Notes: generated from the sequence alone by a model not told the origin. 64,000 nt of DNA from DASSFG01 sp035547915 (GCA_035547915.1 DASZTS010000141.1:1-64000), one strand, 5' to 3'. Counted from the stretch's first letter, positions 1 to 9,912 are shown. Program-made: numbers and translations.

Positions 1-230
1 TTCATCCTTGAACGGGGTAGTTTCCTCTCTGGGCTTCCCAATTCACCCAGCCACAGGCACGACCATACCCGAAATCACTCAATTCTCCGATTGACGTTGT
101 TCAGAAAATCCGTTCCGCGCGCAATTCCCCTTATGCACCCCGGGCTCGCGCTCGTGAGAAACCGGTCTGGAGCGGCCAAGTCCGTTTCGTTACACTTCCG
201 CCCCATTTCCGTCTTTCTCAGGACCACCTC

Positions 231-1385
231 ATGCGAACCAGCATCTGGCTCTTCGGCTGCGCCTTGTTCCTGACCATGGCCGTTCGTCCGGCCGCGGGCT
301 CGCCTCCTTGGCAAAAGGTGGCCCTCTTCAAACAGGTCGAGGCCGATCCCGACAAGACGTACACGCTCACCGACCAGCACGGCCCGTGGGTCATCATGGC
401 GCAGACGTTCTCGGGCGACGAAGCCGAAGAGCAGGCCGACGAACTGGTCCTGGAACTGCGCTCGAAGTACAAGCTGCGCGCCTACCGCTACGAGATGGAT
501 TTCAATTTCGGCAAGGGCGAGGTCAGCCGCCGTATCGACCAATACGGGCAGCCGGTGAGAATGATCTACAAGGTGAAGGGCATGCGCGAGGTCGCCGTCG
601 TGGTCGGCGACTTTGCCGACAGCGACGATCCCGAAGCCCAGAAAGTGCTGAAAAAGCTGCGAACCCTGAAACCCGACTGCCTCGACTCGCAGAAGCGGGC
701 CAAGCAAGGCAAGAAACAATACCGCACGCTGGCCGGCTTGCGTGAGATGCAGGACGTGATCAACGAGAAGATGTACCAGGGGCATAAGTCTCTCGGACCG
801 ATGCGGACCGCATTGATCACCACCAATCCGCTGTTGCCCCCAGAATACTTCAAGCCCAAGGGCGTCGATTCGCTCGTGTTGAAGATGAATGACGGGGTGA
901 AATACAGCCTGTTGAAGTGCCCCGGCCGCTTCACCTGCAAGGTTGCCACCTTCACCGGCCAGGCGACGGTCGACCAGAAGATCATCAACCAGATCGAGAA
1001 CGGAAAGAAGTTCGAAAGCCGCTTGGAACTGGCGGCCGAGAGGGCACACGAGATGGCGGTGACCCTGCGGGCCAAGGGCTACGAAGCCTACGAGTTCCAC
1101 GATCGTTACGTGAGCATGGTGACGGTGGGGAGCTTCGATTCCGTCGGTACTCCGCGTCCCGACGGGAAGATCGAGATCAATCCCAAGCTGCACGAGATGA
1201 TGGAGACGTTCAGCGCGAAAAAAACTGCCGTGATCGGGCAAGCCGCGCCGAAGGTCGGCGATCCGTTCATCGTGACGACCAAGATCGGCAAGATTCCCTG
1301 CGACATCCAGGCCATGCCGGTCGAAGTACCCAAGCGCTCCATCAGCCGCGACTACGCCGAACGACCCACGCTCAGCCTGCGGTAG
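231..1385 (+). CDS. Secreted protein with two SPOR-like repeat units
   Basis: A 384-residue protein with a signal peptide (residues 1-23, cleavage near AAG/S). Two internally similar units are visible at about residues 52-130 and 235-305. Each has a V-x-x-F-(S/T)-G strand, then an Ala/Leu-rich helix ending in a K-Y/G-Y..AY motif, then a V-x-VG-(D/S)F strand. This is the strand-helix-strand pattern of SPOR-type peptidoglycan-binding folds, so a periplasmic role is plausible; the exact substrate is unknown. The start is supported by AGGA seven bases upstream of the ATG. It is convergent with the next gene (38 bp gap). The 230 bases upstream contain no gene I can support. Function is inferred from fold pattern only. 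Confidence 0.75.
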   Translation: MRTSIWLFGCALFLTMAVRPAAGSPPWQKVALFKQVEADPDKTYTLTDQHGPWVIMAQTFSGDEAEEQADELVLELRSKYKLRAYRYEMDFNFGKGEVSRRIDQYGQPVRMIYKVKGMREVAVVVGDFADSDDPEAQKVLKKLRTLKPDCLDSQKRAKQGKKQYRTLAGLREMQDVINEKMYQGHKSLGPMRTALITTNPLLPPEYFKPKGVDSLVLKMNDGVKYSLLKCPGRFTCKVATFTGQATVDQKIINQIENGKKFESRLELAAERAHEMAVTLRAKGYEAYEFHDRYVSMVTVGSFDSVGTPRPDGKIEINPKLHEMMETFSAKKTAVIGQAAPKVGDPFIVTTKIGKIPCDIQAMPVEVPKRSISRDYAERPTLSLR

Positions 1386-1423
1386 ATCGACTTCGATCCG
1401 CCCGTGGCAGGCTGCCGAAGGTA

Positions 1424-2557
1424 TCAATCGGCGTTGTCGGAGGGGGGCGGCACGATCTTATAGACGTTCCCTTCGCGGACGAACGTCAGGCCGGCGGGTT
1501 TCAACGCCGCATGCAAAAGCTCTTCGAGCGTGGCCCGCTCGACGCGAAACGAGACGCGCCGGTCGAGGGTGAGCTGCGCGCGCTGCAAGGCCTCTTCGTC
1601 CACCTTCAGTTCCACGGACGAGGCCCGCAACGTATTGAGCACCGCCGCGATGGGTTGTTCACGCACCGTCAGCGTATAGACCTGCACTCCCGGTTGCGTC
1701 ACCGGCTCGGGCCCCGGCTTGGCCGGGCGGAGCAACTCGTGGTCTTCCAACCGGCCGCGCACCACGAGTTTGCCGGCCGAGATGTCGATTTCGGCGTCAG
1801 GGACCAAACGCCGCCAACGGGCCGCCGTCTCCGCAGCCTGCTTGCCGGCCGGGTAACGTCGCTCGATGACGACGGGTTCGACGATCGGCACGAGGCGCAC
1901 CCGCGTACTGTCGGCGAAGCGGAACGTGAGGTCGAACTCGTTGGCCAGCAGCGTGAGCCGATCCGTCCAGCTCAAGCGGGGCAGGTCGGCGGCCGGCCAG
2001 AGGTCGTGCGGAATGAGATCCACCCCTTCCACCTCGACGTGCGCCGTGGTCGCCAATTCGGCCACCAACGTCCGCGGCTCGGCGAGTTCTGGCCAACTCC
2101 AACTCGCTTCACGTTCAAAGACGTCCCGTTCCGGCTTGGGCAGCCGCCGCGCGTCGGCGGCCCGCAAGGCGGCCAGCGTGCGTAGCCGATGTGCCGCGGC
2201 GCGCGGGCCGACGTAAGCGAGCGGTCCCAGCCATGCGACGGCCGCATCGATCTGATCGGCGGCGCGCGCCATCAACTCGTCGAGCGGCACGCGTTCGGCG
2301 GTCAGGTCGATCAACCGCTCGGGATCGATGCGCCGATCGAGCAGGATGGCGATCTGCTGGGCCTTCGACAGGTTGGTCAACCCTCCGCGAACCGACACGC
2401 CCTGCCAGTCGACGCGCGTCGGCTGCTGTCGCTGGCGCAGCAGTTGGGCACCCGTCAGCCACGAGGGCGGCCGCTGCTGGCCGAAGGCGCACGACGGCGA
2501 CGCGAGTACGCAGATCAGGGCCAGCCTCGCCAGCCGGAATGGCAAATGGGCAGACAC
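1424..2557 (-). CDS. Secreted protein with C-terminal STN-like domain
   Basis: About 377 residues if the GTG start at 2557 is used: GGAG lies nine bases upstream and translation then opens directly into a signal peptide (AHLPFRLARLALICVLA..., ending CAFG). The open frame extends to a TTG at 2620, which has no such support and would enter the palindromic repeat at 2607-2708. The last 80 residues resemble the secretin/TonB short N-terminal (STN) fold: a PIAAVLNTL helix, a strand, a second helix ELLHAALKPAGL, then a final strand with YKIVPP. A similar but weaker unit lies near the N-terminus (LTNLSKAQQIAILLDRRID). STN domains are periplasmic interaction modules; no secretin barrel is present, so the partner is unknown. 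Confidence 0.7.
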   Translation of the reverse strand: MSAHLPFRLARLALICVLASPSCAFGQQRPPSWLTGAQLLRQRQQPTRVDWQGVSVRGGLTNLSKAQQIAILLDRRIDPERLIDLTAERVPLDELMARAADQIDAAVAWLGPLAYVGPRAAAHRLRTLAALRAADARRLPKPERDVFEREASWSWPELAEPRTLVAELATTAHVEVEGVDLIPHDLWPAADLPRLSWTDRLTLLANEFDLTFRFADSTRVRLVPIVEPVVIERRYPAGKQAAETAARWRRLVPDAEIDISAGKLVVRGRLEDHELLRPAKPGPEPVTQPGVQVYTLTVREQPIAAVLNTLRASSVELKVDEEALQRAQLTLDRRVSFRVERATLEELLHAALKPAGLTFVREGNVYKIVPPPSDNAD

Positions 2558-2606
2558 AGCAGGGAACTCCGCGCACCGAACCGCGCCGGTTGGATGCCAA
2601 CTTCTA

Positions 2607-2708
2607 ACACCGGCTGACAAAACCTGCGAAGCCGGAGCGCCGTGGGCGAACGAATCGGCCGTGAAACACCAATTCTTCGCAGCTCAAGCCGGTTTTGTCG
2701 GTTCCTCT
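2607..2708. repeat. Family-1 palindromic intergenic repeat, copy A
   Basis: About 102 bp. The left end reads CGGCTGACAAAACC and the right end GGTTTTGTCGGTTCCTCT, which are imperfect inverted repeats of each other. The interior has GCCGGAGCGCCGTGGG and AATCGGCCGTGAAAC, shared with the copies at 43774, 53716 and 58542. It ends 9 bp from the stop of the MFS gene and fills the gap to the STN gene. The central hairpin is decayed in this copy. Confidence 0.8.
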
Positions 2709-2717
2709 ATAGAGACA

Positions 2718-3944
2718 TCATACCAGCAATTCGCGCGGCAGGCGGCGAATAGCGAACCAGGAGCAGAGCGTGAAGGCGGCACTGGTGACCAGCAAGATGG
2801 CGAGTCCGCCCGAGGCGCCCCAGGCTTGCAGGCATTCCTCGTAGCAATAGCCACCGACCCAGGTCGACAGCGAGGTGCTCAGGTTGCAGACCGCCATCAG
2901 CAAGGCGAAGACCGTGCCGGCCGCCTGCAAGGGGCAGGCCCGGGCGGCCAGATCGAGGGTGATCATGCTGCCGGTCATATAGCTGAAGCCGGCAAACAGG
3001 CTGATCCAGGGGGCATTGTTCCCTTGCACCAGCGGCCAATAGGTGAGGGTGCTGGCCACGCCCCACACGATCGAACCGGGCAGTAGCCAGGCCATCGGCA
3101 GCCGGCGGCAATAAAGTCCGTAGGTCACGCAGGCGGCGATCGCCCCCACGGCCATCAGCGAGACCGTATGTCCGTAAGCCTTTTCGCTCATTTCGAGCGG
3201 ACCCGTCATATAAGAATACAAGACCGATTGCGAGAACGGGTTGAAATGCCAGGCGAAGAGGAACGAGCTGACGGCCCACAACCCGGGCGAGCGGAAGGCC
3301 GCCAAGAGGGTTTGGCCCGCCGAAGGGCCCGTCGTCGGCCGTTTTTCGGCGCGGGGCTCGCGCACGTAGAAGATCGTCAACAGCAAGGTCAGGCCCATCA
3401 ACAGGCCGCAGGCCAGGAAGCCGAGTTGCTGGTGATGTTCTTCACTCAGTGCCCCGCCCCAGACGCCGGTCAGCAACGTCGCCGCATAGCCGGCGCCGGC
3501 GCAGACCGATTGCAACCGTCCGGTGATGCTCAGCGACTGGCCCGTCTCGATGAGCAGTGCGTCGAGCACCACGTCCGAGACGGTGATTGCCAGCGTCGGC
3601 AGGAACAGCGCCGCGAACAGCACATTGCGAGCGCCGGCAGACAGCGGCAGGGCATATAGTCCCAGGAAGCAAAGCGTCGCCGCGATGGCCGCCACGGCCA
3701 GATAGCTTTTGCGGCGGTAGCCGGCCAACGGTACGAAGTCCGACAGCAGGCCGTAGAGCGGTTTCAGGCACCAGGGGCCGCCGAGCAGCGCCAAGAAGGT
3801 GGCGGTGTCTCGTGCGTCGCAGCCCCATGCCTTCAACAGCGAGAACGTGGGCTGCGTCGTGAGGCCGGTCGTCGGCTCGCCAATCCCTTGAATGAATGCA
3901 AAGGTGCCAAACAGTATCGAAACACCTACGACTTGCCGCCTCAT
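2718..3944 (-). CDS. MFS transporter, BT1 (folate-biopterin)-like
   Basis: A 408-residue, very hydrophobic protein with about twelve predicted membrane helices. Near the first helices it carries GGPWCLKPLYGLLSDFVPL followed by GYRRKSYL. This resembles the P-W-x-x-K-P...G-x-x-S-D...GYRRKPY signature of the BT1/folate-biopterin branch of the major facilitator superfamily. It probably moves an organic anion or pterin-like solute across the inner membrane; the substrate cannot be read from sequence. The ATG start has GGAG close upstream (about 3-4 bases). A family-1 palindromic repeat lies directly after the stop codon. It appears monocistronic. Confidence 0.8.
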   Translation of the reverse strand: MRRQVVGVSILFGTFAFIQGIGEPTTGLTTQPTFSLLKAWGCDARDTATFLALLGGPWCLKPLYGLLSDFVPLAGYRRKSYLAVAAIAATLCFLGLYALPLSAGARNVLFAALFLPTLAITVSDVVLDALLIETGQSLSITGRLQSVCAGAGYAATLLTGVWGGALSEEHHQQLGFLACGLLMGLTLLLTIFYVREPRAEKRPTTGPSAGQTLLAAFRSPGLWAVSSFLFAWHFNPFSQSVLYSYMTGPLEMSEKAYGHTVSLMAVGAIAACVTYGLYCRRLPMAWLLPGSIVWGVASTLTYWPLVQGNNAPWISLFAGFSYMTGSMITLDLAARACPLQAAGTVFALLMAVCNLSTSLSTWVGGYCYEECLQAWGASGGLAILLVTSAAFTLCSWFAIRRLPRELLV

Positions 3945-4332
3945 TTTCTCCGCTGCTCAAAAAGAAAGCATCGCGAAGCCGTCTGGCAGGCAGTCACATC
4001 GGCTTTGCCAGTGGAATCGCACGGGCAAAGGGCGAAAGCAAAGCGCATACCGAAGCACGATGCGGTGCAGAGCGCCCGATCCGTCGGGCAGCCGGTGCGA
4101 TCGTCGTCGTGGCGGCTTTTAAGGAACCGGCCACCTGTTACGACCGCAACCTCAATTCTTGGGGTAACGATCGGACACACCGCGCCGGAACATGAGAAAA
4201 ACTCTGCCGACAAGCCGGGAACGGCGGCTAGCACCGCCGGACGCGGCGGAGTAGGCGGCCAAGCGTCGGGCTTATTCGGTCAAGGTAGCGCATCCAATAG
4301 CCCGAAGTAGCCGGCGAAAGGCGTAGTAGCTG
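3945..4332. other. Intergenic region without a supported gene
   Basis: 388 bp between the POTRA-protein stop and the MFS start, both on the minus strand. Short open frames exist on both strands but have no ribosome binding site and no recognisable domain. A CGGCGG...CCGCCG hairpin near 4227-4244 could help end transcription of the POTRA gene, but it lacks an adjacent T-run. The MFS promoter should lie within the part nearest 3945. Confidence 0.5.
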
Positions 4333-6843
4333 CTATCGATCTACCCGCTCTTCCGGAATGTCTGCTAGCTTATCGAGGCGCCGCTCAATCCAACTGGCGA
4401 GCCCTGCACGCCAGAGGGCGTTAAGGGCTTGCGTGGCACCTTTTGCGGGCGAATCTTCAGTGCGGGCTCTCAGTGCCGCGAATTCCAGTGCCCCCGCCTG
4501 CGTTTCTTTGACCATATCGAGCCCTACGAGCAGTCCTGTAAGCGCTTCGATGTCCGCAAGGTCCAACTGGCGCACCGTCGCGACAGTACTCAGGAGGAGT
4601 TGGCTCACAAAGCCTTCACCCGACACAAGTTCACCGCACTCGTTTCGAAACGCAGCCTCCGAACGTGGTCGAAGACCTTTCAGTGCCCATATCTTGGAGC
4701 CGAATTCGTCGCCTGCCGCCCACAATAACTCTGCCGTAGCAAGCGCACGGAGCGCGCCTACTGTCCGGTCACCCACGGAGGGCCGGTGGCCTGCTAGGAA
4801 ACTAGGCTTGTTCGCCACCGCAAACAGGTATTGGTGCCAGGCACTGTTCATCCAGCCCTCGGCAGGAAACAAAACGTTTCCGACACGAACGCCGAAGAGG
4901 GGTGCCATCTTCCGGAGATTCGCGGCAAGTTCGCCGAACGAGTGGGATTCAAAATGAAAAAAGGGCAGCGGTATCGAAAAACGCTCGTCTTGCCACTGAA
5001 TGATCTGGTATGGTAGCCGATCGAAAGGTTCGAGCATTTCCAGGGAGATTGCCTTGCGCAGGGCCGCATAGCCGCGCCGTGTCCGCTCGCGGCTCTCTGC
5101 CATTTCTTCGGCGACCGCCTCGTCAATTTCCTTCCTGAGCTCGGCAAATCTCTTCCGGGACTCGGCGTCGCCAGCCACTTCCTCCGCGACTTTCAAGTCG
5201 TCGAAGACGTGGCCAGCGCTCCGCGGACGTGCGGCACTCTGGAGCTCCATTTCATAGCAAACGAACTCGGCGAGACAGCTCAGCGGTCGCCGCGCATCGG
5301 CAACGTTCGGCCAGTCGGCGCTCGCGTTCTCGATCTCGCGCCGTCGCCGGTCGAACTCGCCGGGTTCCGCCACGAGCAGACGGGTTGAGGAAGCTTCGTC
5401 ATCTTTATCGTCTTTGACATAGTCGACCAGTTGGCCCGTGAGTGAGTTGACCCGGAGTCGGTACTTGTCCCAGGCGCAGCTCAATACGTCGCCGTCCCAC
5501 TGACAGTTTGCCTTGTGGTGGCGAAGCACCGACAAGGCCGCCGCCGCAGTAAGCTTGATTTCCACTTTCATGTGGCGCCGGTCTCCCTTTTTTGTCACTC
5601 TTGCGCCGGCGCCGAGCATGAACTTACCTTCGCCAGACCACTTCGGCGGCCCGTCGATGACGTTCACGATCGCTTGGCCCATGAGCGGAGAAGGAGGCGG
5701 CACGGCGACGAGCTTGCGACGCTGAGCGCCGGAGTAGAGCCCCACTTGCTCTTCGTCCATCACGATGGCCAGATTGAAAGCCGGCCCATCGTTCGCCGCA
5801 GCATCTTCATCCGACACCTTCGCCGACACGATGAATCCTCGCTGCGGCGCCAACATGAAAAACGTCTTACCATCGCCGATCTCAAGCAGCAGTTCGTCGT
5901 TTCCATCACCGATCTGGCCGATCCATTCGGCGAGTTTCAGCAAAGCAGCTTCTTCCCGCGAGACGGGCTCGTTAATCGAGGGCGCCAGCTCAAATTCCTT
6001 CAGAGCCAGGCGTGGGCACCATGAAGCGTCGCGATTCTCAGGCTCGCCCAGCTCCCAGCGAACCTCAACGAATCGTCCGGAAGCGACCAATCCCCGTTCT
6101 ATCTGTTCGCGTAGCTCCCGGGTCAGCGGCGCTGCCGCATCGAGCTCCAGGTGCGCCATCAAAGCCTCACGGCTGTTTCGTTCGTTGCCTGCAACGACGA
6201 CATCGCCCAGGGTGGAAAGTCGCCCTTCATCGCCGATGTCGACGTGCAGAGTGGCCCGCTTCGCGCTCCGATCGGGCTCGACCCGTACTTGGAGCTGGGC
6301 CACGTAGAACCCTTGATCGTTGACGGACGCCAAAGCGTGACGCGTAAGACGGGCGTCCGTTTCAGGACCGAACGAGGCGGTCTTTTCAGGCTGCCAACGT
6401 TGATGCTTCTTCAACCCCGGCACGTCCGGCCGGGTCAAATAGGCTTTGATTTTCTCGGTGTCGACCCGGCGATTTCCGAATACGTCAACCGCTCCGTTCA
6501 CGAACTGCTCCCCCTCCTCGATCGTCATCAAGAGCTTGCCGTCCTCGGCGGCTACTTTCACGTCGACGTCGCAGAATCCCGCTTCTCGATAGCCTGCCGC
6601 CGTCTTTTCGGCGATTACCGTGGTCAATCCCGTCAGCAGGGCATCCGACTCACACGCCGCGACGACGTCGAGTTCGTTGAAAAGCGCCGCGCGGATTTCG
6701 TCGGGCGAGAAGGCACTGGCCCCCTCGATCACGAGCTTGTCGGGCCGCCCGAGTGGGCCGACAGGCTCGAAGTCTTTACCCGCGCTGGCCGCGCTCGCTA
6801 GAAGAGCGACGGAGAATGCCACCAACAACCGCTTGCTTCCCAT
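4333..6843 (-). CDS. Large exported POTRA-repeat protein without beta-barrel
   Basis: 836 residues from ATG 6843, with AGGAG at ideal spacing and a clear signal peptide (RLLVAFSVALLASAASAG). An in-frame extension upstream would run into the divergent cytochrome gene and is rejected. Residues about 33-115, 116-215 and 216-290 look like POTRA modules: strand, E/P-rich turn, long helix ending in GY/GF/GRF, then two strands with (I)xEGE or IGDEG. The boundaries DVFGNRRVDTEKIKAYL and VVVAGNERNSREALMAHL are typical of Omp85 POTRA starts. No C-terminal barrel follows. Instead there is a mixed middle region (about 300-520) and a long helical C-terminus. POTRA domains bind polypeptides in the periplasm, so a chaperone or scaffold role is possible. 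The C-terminal half is unrecognised. Confidence 0.7.
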   Translation of the reverse strand: MGSKRLLVAFSVALLASAASAGKDFEPVGPLGRPDKLVIEGASAFSPDEIRAALFNELDVVAACESDALLTGLTTVIAEKTAAGYREAGFCDVDVKVAAEDGKLLMTIEEGEQFVNGAVDVFGNRRVDTEKIKAYLTRPDVPGLKKHQRWQPEKTASFGPETDARLTRHALASVNDQGFYVAQLQVRVEPDRSAKRATLHVDIGDEGRLSTLGDVVVAGNERNSREALMAHLELDAAAPLTRELREQIERGLVASGRFVEVRWELGEPENRDASWCPRLALKEFELAPSINEPVSREEAALLKLAEWIGQIGDGNDELLLEIGDGKTFFMLAPQRGFIVSAKVSDEDAAANDGPAFNLAIVMDEEQVGLYSGAQRRKLVAVPPPSPLMGQAIVNVIDGPPKWSGEGKFMLGAGARVTKKGDRRHMKVEIKLTAAAALSVLRHHKANCQWDGDVLSCAWDKYRLRVNSLTGQLVDYVKDDKDDEASSTRLLVAEPGEFDRRRREIENASADWPNVADARRPLSCLAEFVCYEMELQSAARPRSAGHVFDDLKVAEEVAGDAESRKRFAELRKEIDEAVAEEMAESRERTRRGYAALRKAISLEMLEPFDRLPYQIIQWQDERFSIPLPFFHFESHSFGELAANLRKMAPLFGVRVGNVLFPAEGWMNSAWHQYLFAVANKPSFLAGHRPSVGDRTVGALRALATAELLWAAGDEFGSKIWALKGLRPRSEAAFRNECGELVSGEGFVSQLLLSTVATVRQLDLADIEALTGLLVGLDMVKETQAGALEFAALRARTEDSPAKGATQALNALWRAGLASWIERRLDKLADIPEERVDR

Positions 6844-7041
6844 GGATCTGCTCCTTCGAGAAACGAAAGCTCGGGCTACCGTGCCCGCCACGCCGGCTAA
6901 TCTAGCGCACGTGATCCACGGCGGCAATCTCAGTTCACGGTCGCTTTCCTTGACAAGCACGCCGCGCTGCGCGACGATCGAAGGCGAGACGAGGCGGATT
7001 TCTTGCGTTGGTCGCCTGGAACCGGGGCGCGAAGGATGCCC

Positions 7042-9912
7042 ATGAAATTCTGCCCGATCGCGTGCTGCCTGCTGTTGGCGCCGGCCTTGGCCGCCGCGGC
7101 CGAGCCAGCGGCTGATTATCTGCGCGACGTGAAGCCGCTGTTGGAGAAACGGTGTTTCGCCTGCCACGGAGCGCTCAAGCAGGAAGCCGACCTGCGTCTC
7201 GACGCGGGGCCATTCCTCCGCCGCGGTGGAAGCGACGGACCGGTGATCGAGCCGGGCAATCCCGCCGGCAGTCGGCTCATCGCGCGGGTTTCGGCGCAGG
7301 ACCCGTCGCAGCGCATGCCACCCGAGGGCGCGCCGCTCACGGACGACGAGATCGCCCGGTTGGCGGCCTGGATCAGGGACGGAGCGAAGACGCCGGAGAA
7401 CGAACAGCCACCCACCGATCCGGCCGCACATTGGGCGTTCCGTAGACCGGTCCGCCCCGACGTGCCCACGGTTACTGCCGGTGTCGAGCCGGCGGCCGCC
7501 AACAATCCGATCGATGCGTTCATCGCCGCCCGGCAGGCCGCGGCGGGGCTGGAACCGCTCGCCGAGGCCGATCGGGCGACCCTCTTGCGGCGACTATCGC
7601 TCGACCTGATCGGTCTGCCGCCGACGCGCGACGAGTTGCACGCGTTCTTGGCCGACACATCGGAAGCGGCCTATGACCGGGTCGTCGACCGGCTGCTCGC
7701 CAGTCCGCAATACGGCGAACGTTGGGGACGGCATTGGATGGACGTATGGCGATACAGCGACTGGTACGGTCGCCGTGCCGTGCCCGACGTGATGAACAGT
7801 TATCCGCATGTCTGGCGGTGGCGCGATTGGATCGTCCGTTCGCTCAACGAAGACAAGGGCTACGATCGGATGATCGTCGAGATGCTCTCGGCCGACGAGG
7901 CGGCGCCGGGCGACGACGAGGCGGTCGTCGCCACCGGTTTCTTGGTGCGGAACTGGTTCAAGTGGAACTACGAGAACTGGATGAAGGACAACGTCGAGCA
8001 CACGGCCAAGGCCTTCTTGGGTCTGACACTCAACTGCGCCCACTGCCACGACCACAAGTACGACCCGATCTCGCAGGAAGAGTATTTCCGGTTCCGTGCC
8101 TTCTTCGAGCCGCTCGAGCTGCGGCAAGACCGCCTGGCCGGCCTGCCCGATCCGGGGGCGTTCAAGAAATACGTCTATGCCCAGTCTTATGGGCCGATCG
8201 CGGCCGGCCTGGTGCGCGTGTTCGACGAGAAGCTCGACGCCGAGACGTTCATGTATGTGAAGGGCGACGCGCGCGATCGGATGCAAGGCAAACCACCTGT
8301 CGAGCCGGGCGTGCCCGCCGTATTGGGCTGCGCCGATTTCGCGGTGACGCCGATCGACCTGCCGCCGCACGCCTTCTATCCGGGCCTGGCCGAGTCCATC
8401 CGCGACGAGGAACTGGCCAAGGCCGACGCGGAGTTGGCCGACGCGAGCCGCACACTGGCCCAGTCGCAGGCCAACGTGGCTGCCGCCGAGAAGCGGCTGG
8501 ACGACTTGTTCGCCCTATCGCAAGAACCCGCCTCGGCCGAAGAGAAAACGGCGTGCGAAGCGCTCGTGCAGGCCGAGCAGGCGGATCTCGACGCGCGGTT
8601 GTCGCTGCGGGTCGACGAGCAGCATGTGGCCTACGCTGCCACCTCTCGACGTGCGCTGGCCGACCGCCTCGCTGCCGACGACGCTCGCTATCGGGGCCGG
8701 GGCGATCCACAGTCCCGGGCCATCTTGGCGGCTCGGGCCGAAAAGCGGGCCACCTGGGAAAGCGCCCGATTGCGAGTCGCGCGGGCCGAACGGGGCCTCG
8801 TGGCGGCGGAGCGTAAGGCCGCGGCCGATGCGAGCGCGCAGCCCCAGGCAGAGCAGGCCCAACAGGAATTGACTGCCGCTCGCGCCGCGGCCGATGCGGC
8901 GCGCGCCGCCCTGGCGAAACCGGGCGACACCTATTCTCCGTTGTCGCCCGTCTACCCGTCCCGCAGCACCGGCCGTCGGCTGGCGCTGGCCAGAGCCATC
9001 ACGAGCCCGCACAACCCGCTGACCGCGCGGGTGGCCGTCAATCATATCTGGATGCGTCACTTCGGCCGCGGATTGGTCGAGACGCCCGCCAACTTCGGCC
9101 GTAGCGGCCGCCCGCCGTCGCATCCCGAATTGCTCGATTGGCTGGCCGTCGAGTTGATGGAGCAGGGCTGGCGGATGAAGGCGATTCACCGGCTGATCGT
9201 CACGAGCCGCGCCTACCGCCTCCGCTCGCATCTGGGGGCGGCCGATCATCCGAATCTGGCGATCGATCGCGACAACCGGCTCTATTGGCGCGCCAACACA
9301 CGCCGTATGGAGGCCGAATGCGTGCGCGACAGCATCCTGGCCTGCGCCGGCCACCTCGACACGACGCTGGGCGGGCAGGAACTCGACGCCGCGCAGGGAC
9401 TCGCCTCACTCCGGCGGAGCCTGTACTTCGCCCTCCACGGCGAGGCCAAGATGCCGTTTCTGGAACTGTTCGACGCGGCCGATGTCTGCGACGCCTACGA
9501 GCGCGTTTCATCGGTCCGCCCGCAGCAGGCGCTCGCACTGGCCAATAGCGACTTGACGCTGGTGCAGAGTCGTTGGCTGGCGGACCGGCTCTGGCTGGCG
9601 TCCGCCGGTGTCACAGATACTTCGGAACGAGAAGCCGAGTTCGTCCGCAGTGCGTTCGAGCAGATCCTGTCGCGACCACCGAGCGACGGTGAGTTGCAAG
9701 CATCACTGGAACATCTGACCGTGCAGACCCGCGAGCTAGCCGCCTGGCAAGCCGAGGAGGCTGCGAAGGTCGACGAGGTGCCGGCGGGCGCGACGGCCGG
9801 GGCTGCGCCAGCCGACCCGGTCCGGCCAACCGTGATCGACGCCGCCCAGCGGGCCCGCGTAACGTTCATTCACGCCCTGTTCAACCACAACGATTTTGTG
9901 ACGATCCGTTAG
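7042..9912 (+). CDS. Planctomycete cytochrome c / DUF1549 / DUF1553 protein
   Basis: 956 residues with a signal peptide (KFCPIACCLLLAPALAAAA). A c-type heme motif CFACH sits at residues 38-42. The DUF1549 region follows (RLSLDLIGLPPT; YGERWGRHWMDVWRY), with a second CAHCH motif near residue 331. An Ala/Glu/Arg-rich coiled-coil insert spans about residues 450-640. The DUF1553 region closes the protein (NHIWMRHFGRGLVETPANFG; HPELLDWLA). The start ATG 7042 is preferred over 7036 because GAAGG then lies six bases upstream. It is followed after 59 bp by a DUF1501 gene, the standard planctomycete pairing. Such proteins are exported, abundant in planctomycetes and of unproven biochemical role; a redox or carbohydrate-related function is often suggested. 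Confidence 0.93.
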   Translation: MKFCPIACCLLLAPALAAAAEPAADYLRDVKPLLEKRCFACHGALKQEADLRLDAGPFLRRGGSDGPVIEPGNPAGSRLIARVSAQDPSQRMPPEGAPLTDDEIARLAAWIRDGAKTPENEQPPTDPAAHWAFRRPVRPDVPTVTAGVEPAAANNPIDAFIAARQAAAGLEPLAEADRATLLRRLSLDLIGLPPTRDELHAFLADTSEAAYDRVVDRLLASPQYGERWGRHWMDVWRYSDWYGRRAVPDVMNSYPHVWRWRDWIVRSLNEDKGYDRMIVEMLSADEAAPGDDEAVVATGFLVRNWFKWNYENWMKDNVEHTAKAFLGLTLNCAHCHDHKYDPISQEEYFRFRAFFEPLELRQDRLAGLPDPGAFKKYVYAQSYGPIAAGLVRVFDEKLDAETFMYVKGDARDRMQGKPPVEPGVPAVLGCADFAVTPIDLPPHAFYPGLAESIRDEELAKADAELADASRTLAQSQANVAAAEKRLDDLFALSQEPASAEEKTACEALVQAEQADLDARLSLRVDEQHVAYAATSRRALADRLAADDARYRGRGDPQSRAILAARAEKRATWESARLRVARAERGLVAAERKAAADASAQPQAEQAQQELTAARAAADAARAALAKPGDTYSPLSPVYPSRSTGRRLALARAITSPHNPLTARVAVNHIWMRHFGRGLVETPANFGRSGRPPSHPELLDWLAVELMEQGWRMKAIHRLIVTSRAYRLRSHLGAADHPNLAIDRDNRLYWRANTRRMEAECVRDSILACAGHLDTTLGGQELDAAQGLASLRRSLYFALHGEAKMPFLELFDAADVCDAYERVSSVRPQQALALANSDLTLVQSRWLADRLWLASAGVTDTSEREAEFVRSAFEQILSRPPSDGELQASLEHLTVQTRELAAWQAEEAAKVDEVPAGATAGAAPADPVRPTVIDAAQRARVTFIHALFNHNDFVTIR

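Noticed and set aside
75..1427. 450-codon open frame opposite the first secreted protein
   Set aside because: It is antisense to a gene with a signal peptide and a good binding site, and its His/Arg/Leu-rich composition is typical of shadow frames in GC-rich DNA.
6844..7431. N-terminal extension of the POTRA protein to give a 1032-residue product
   Set aside because: The extension overlaps the divergent cytochrome gene and its signal peptide. ATG 6843 has AGGAG and starts directly into a signal peptide.
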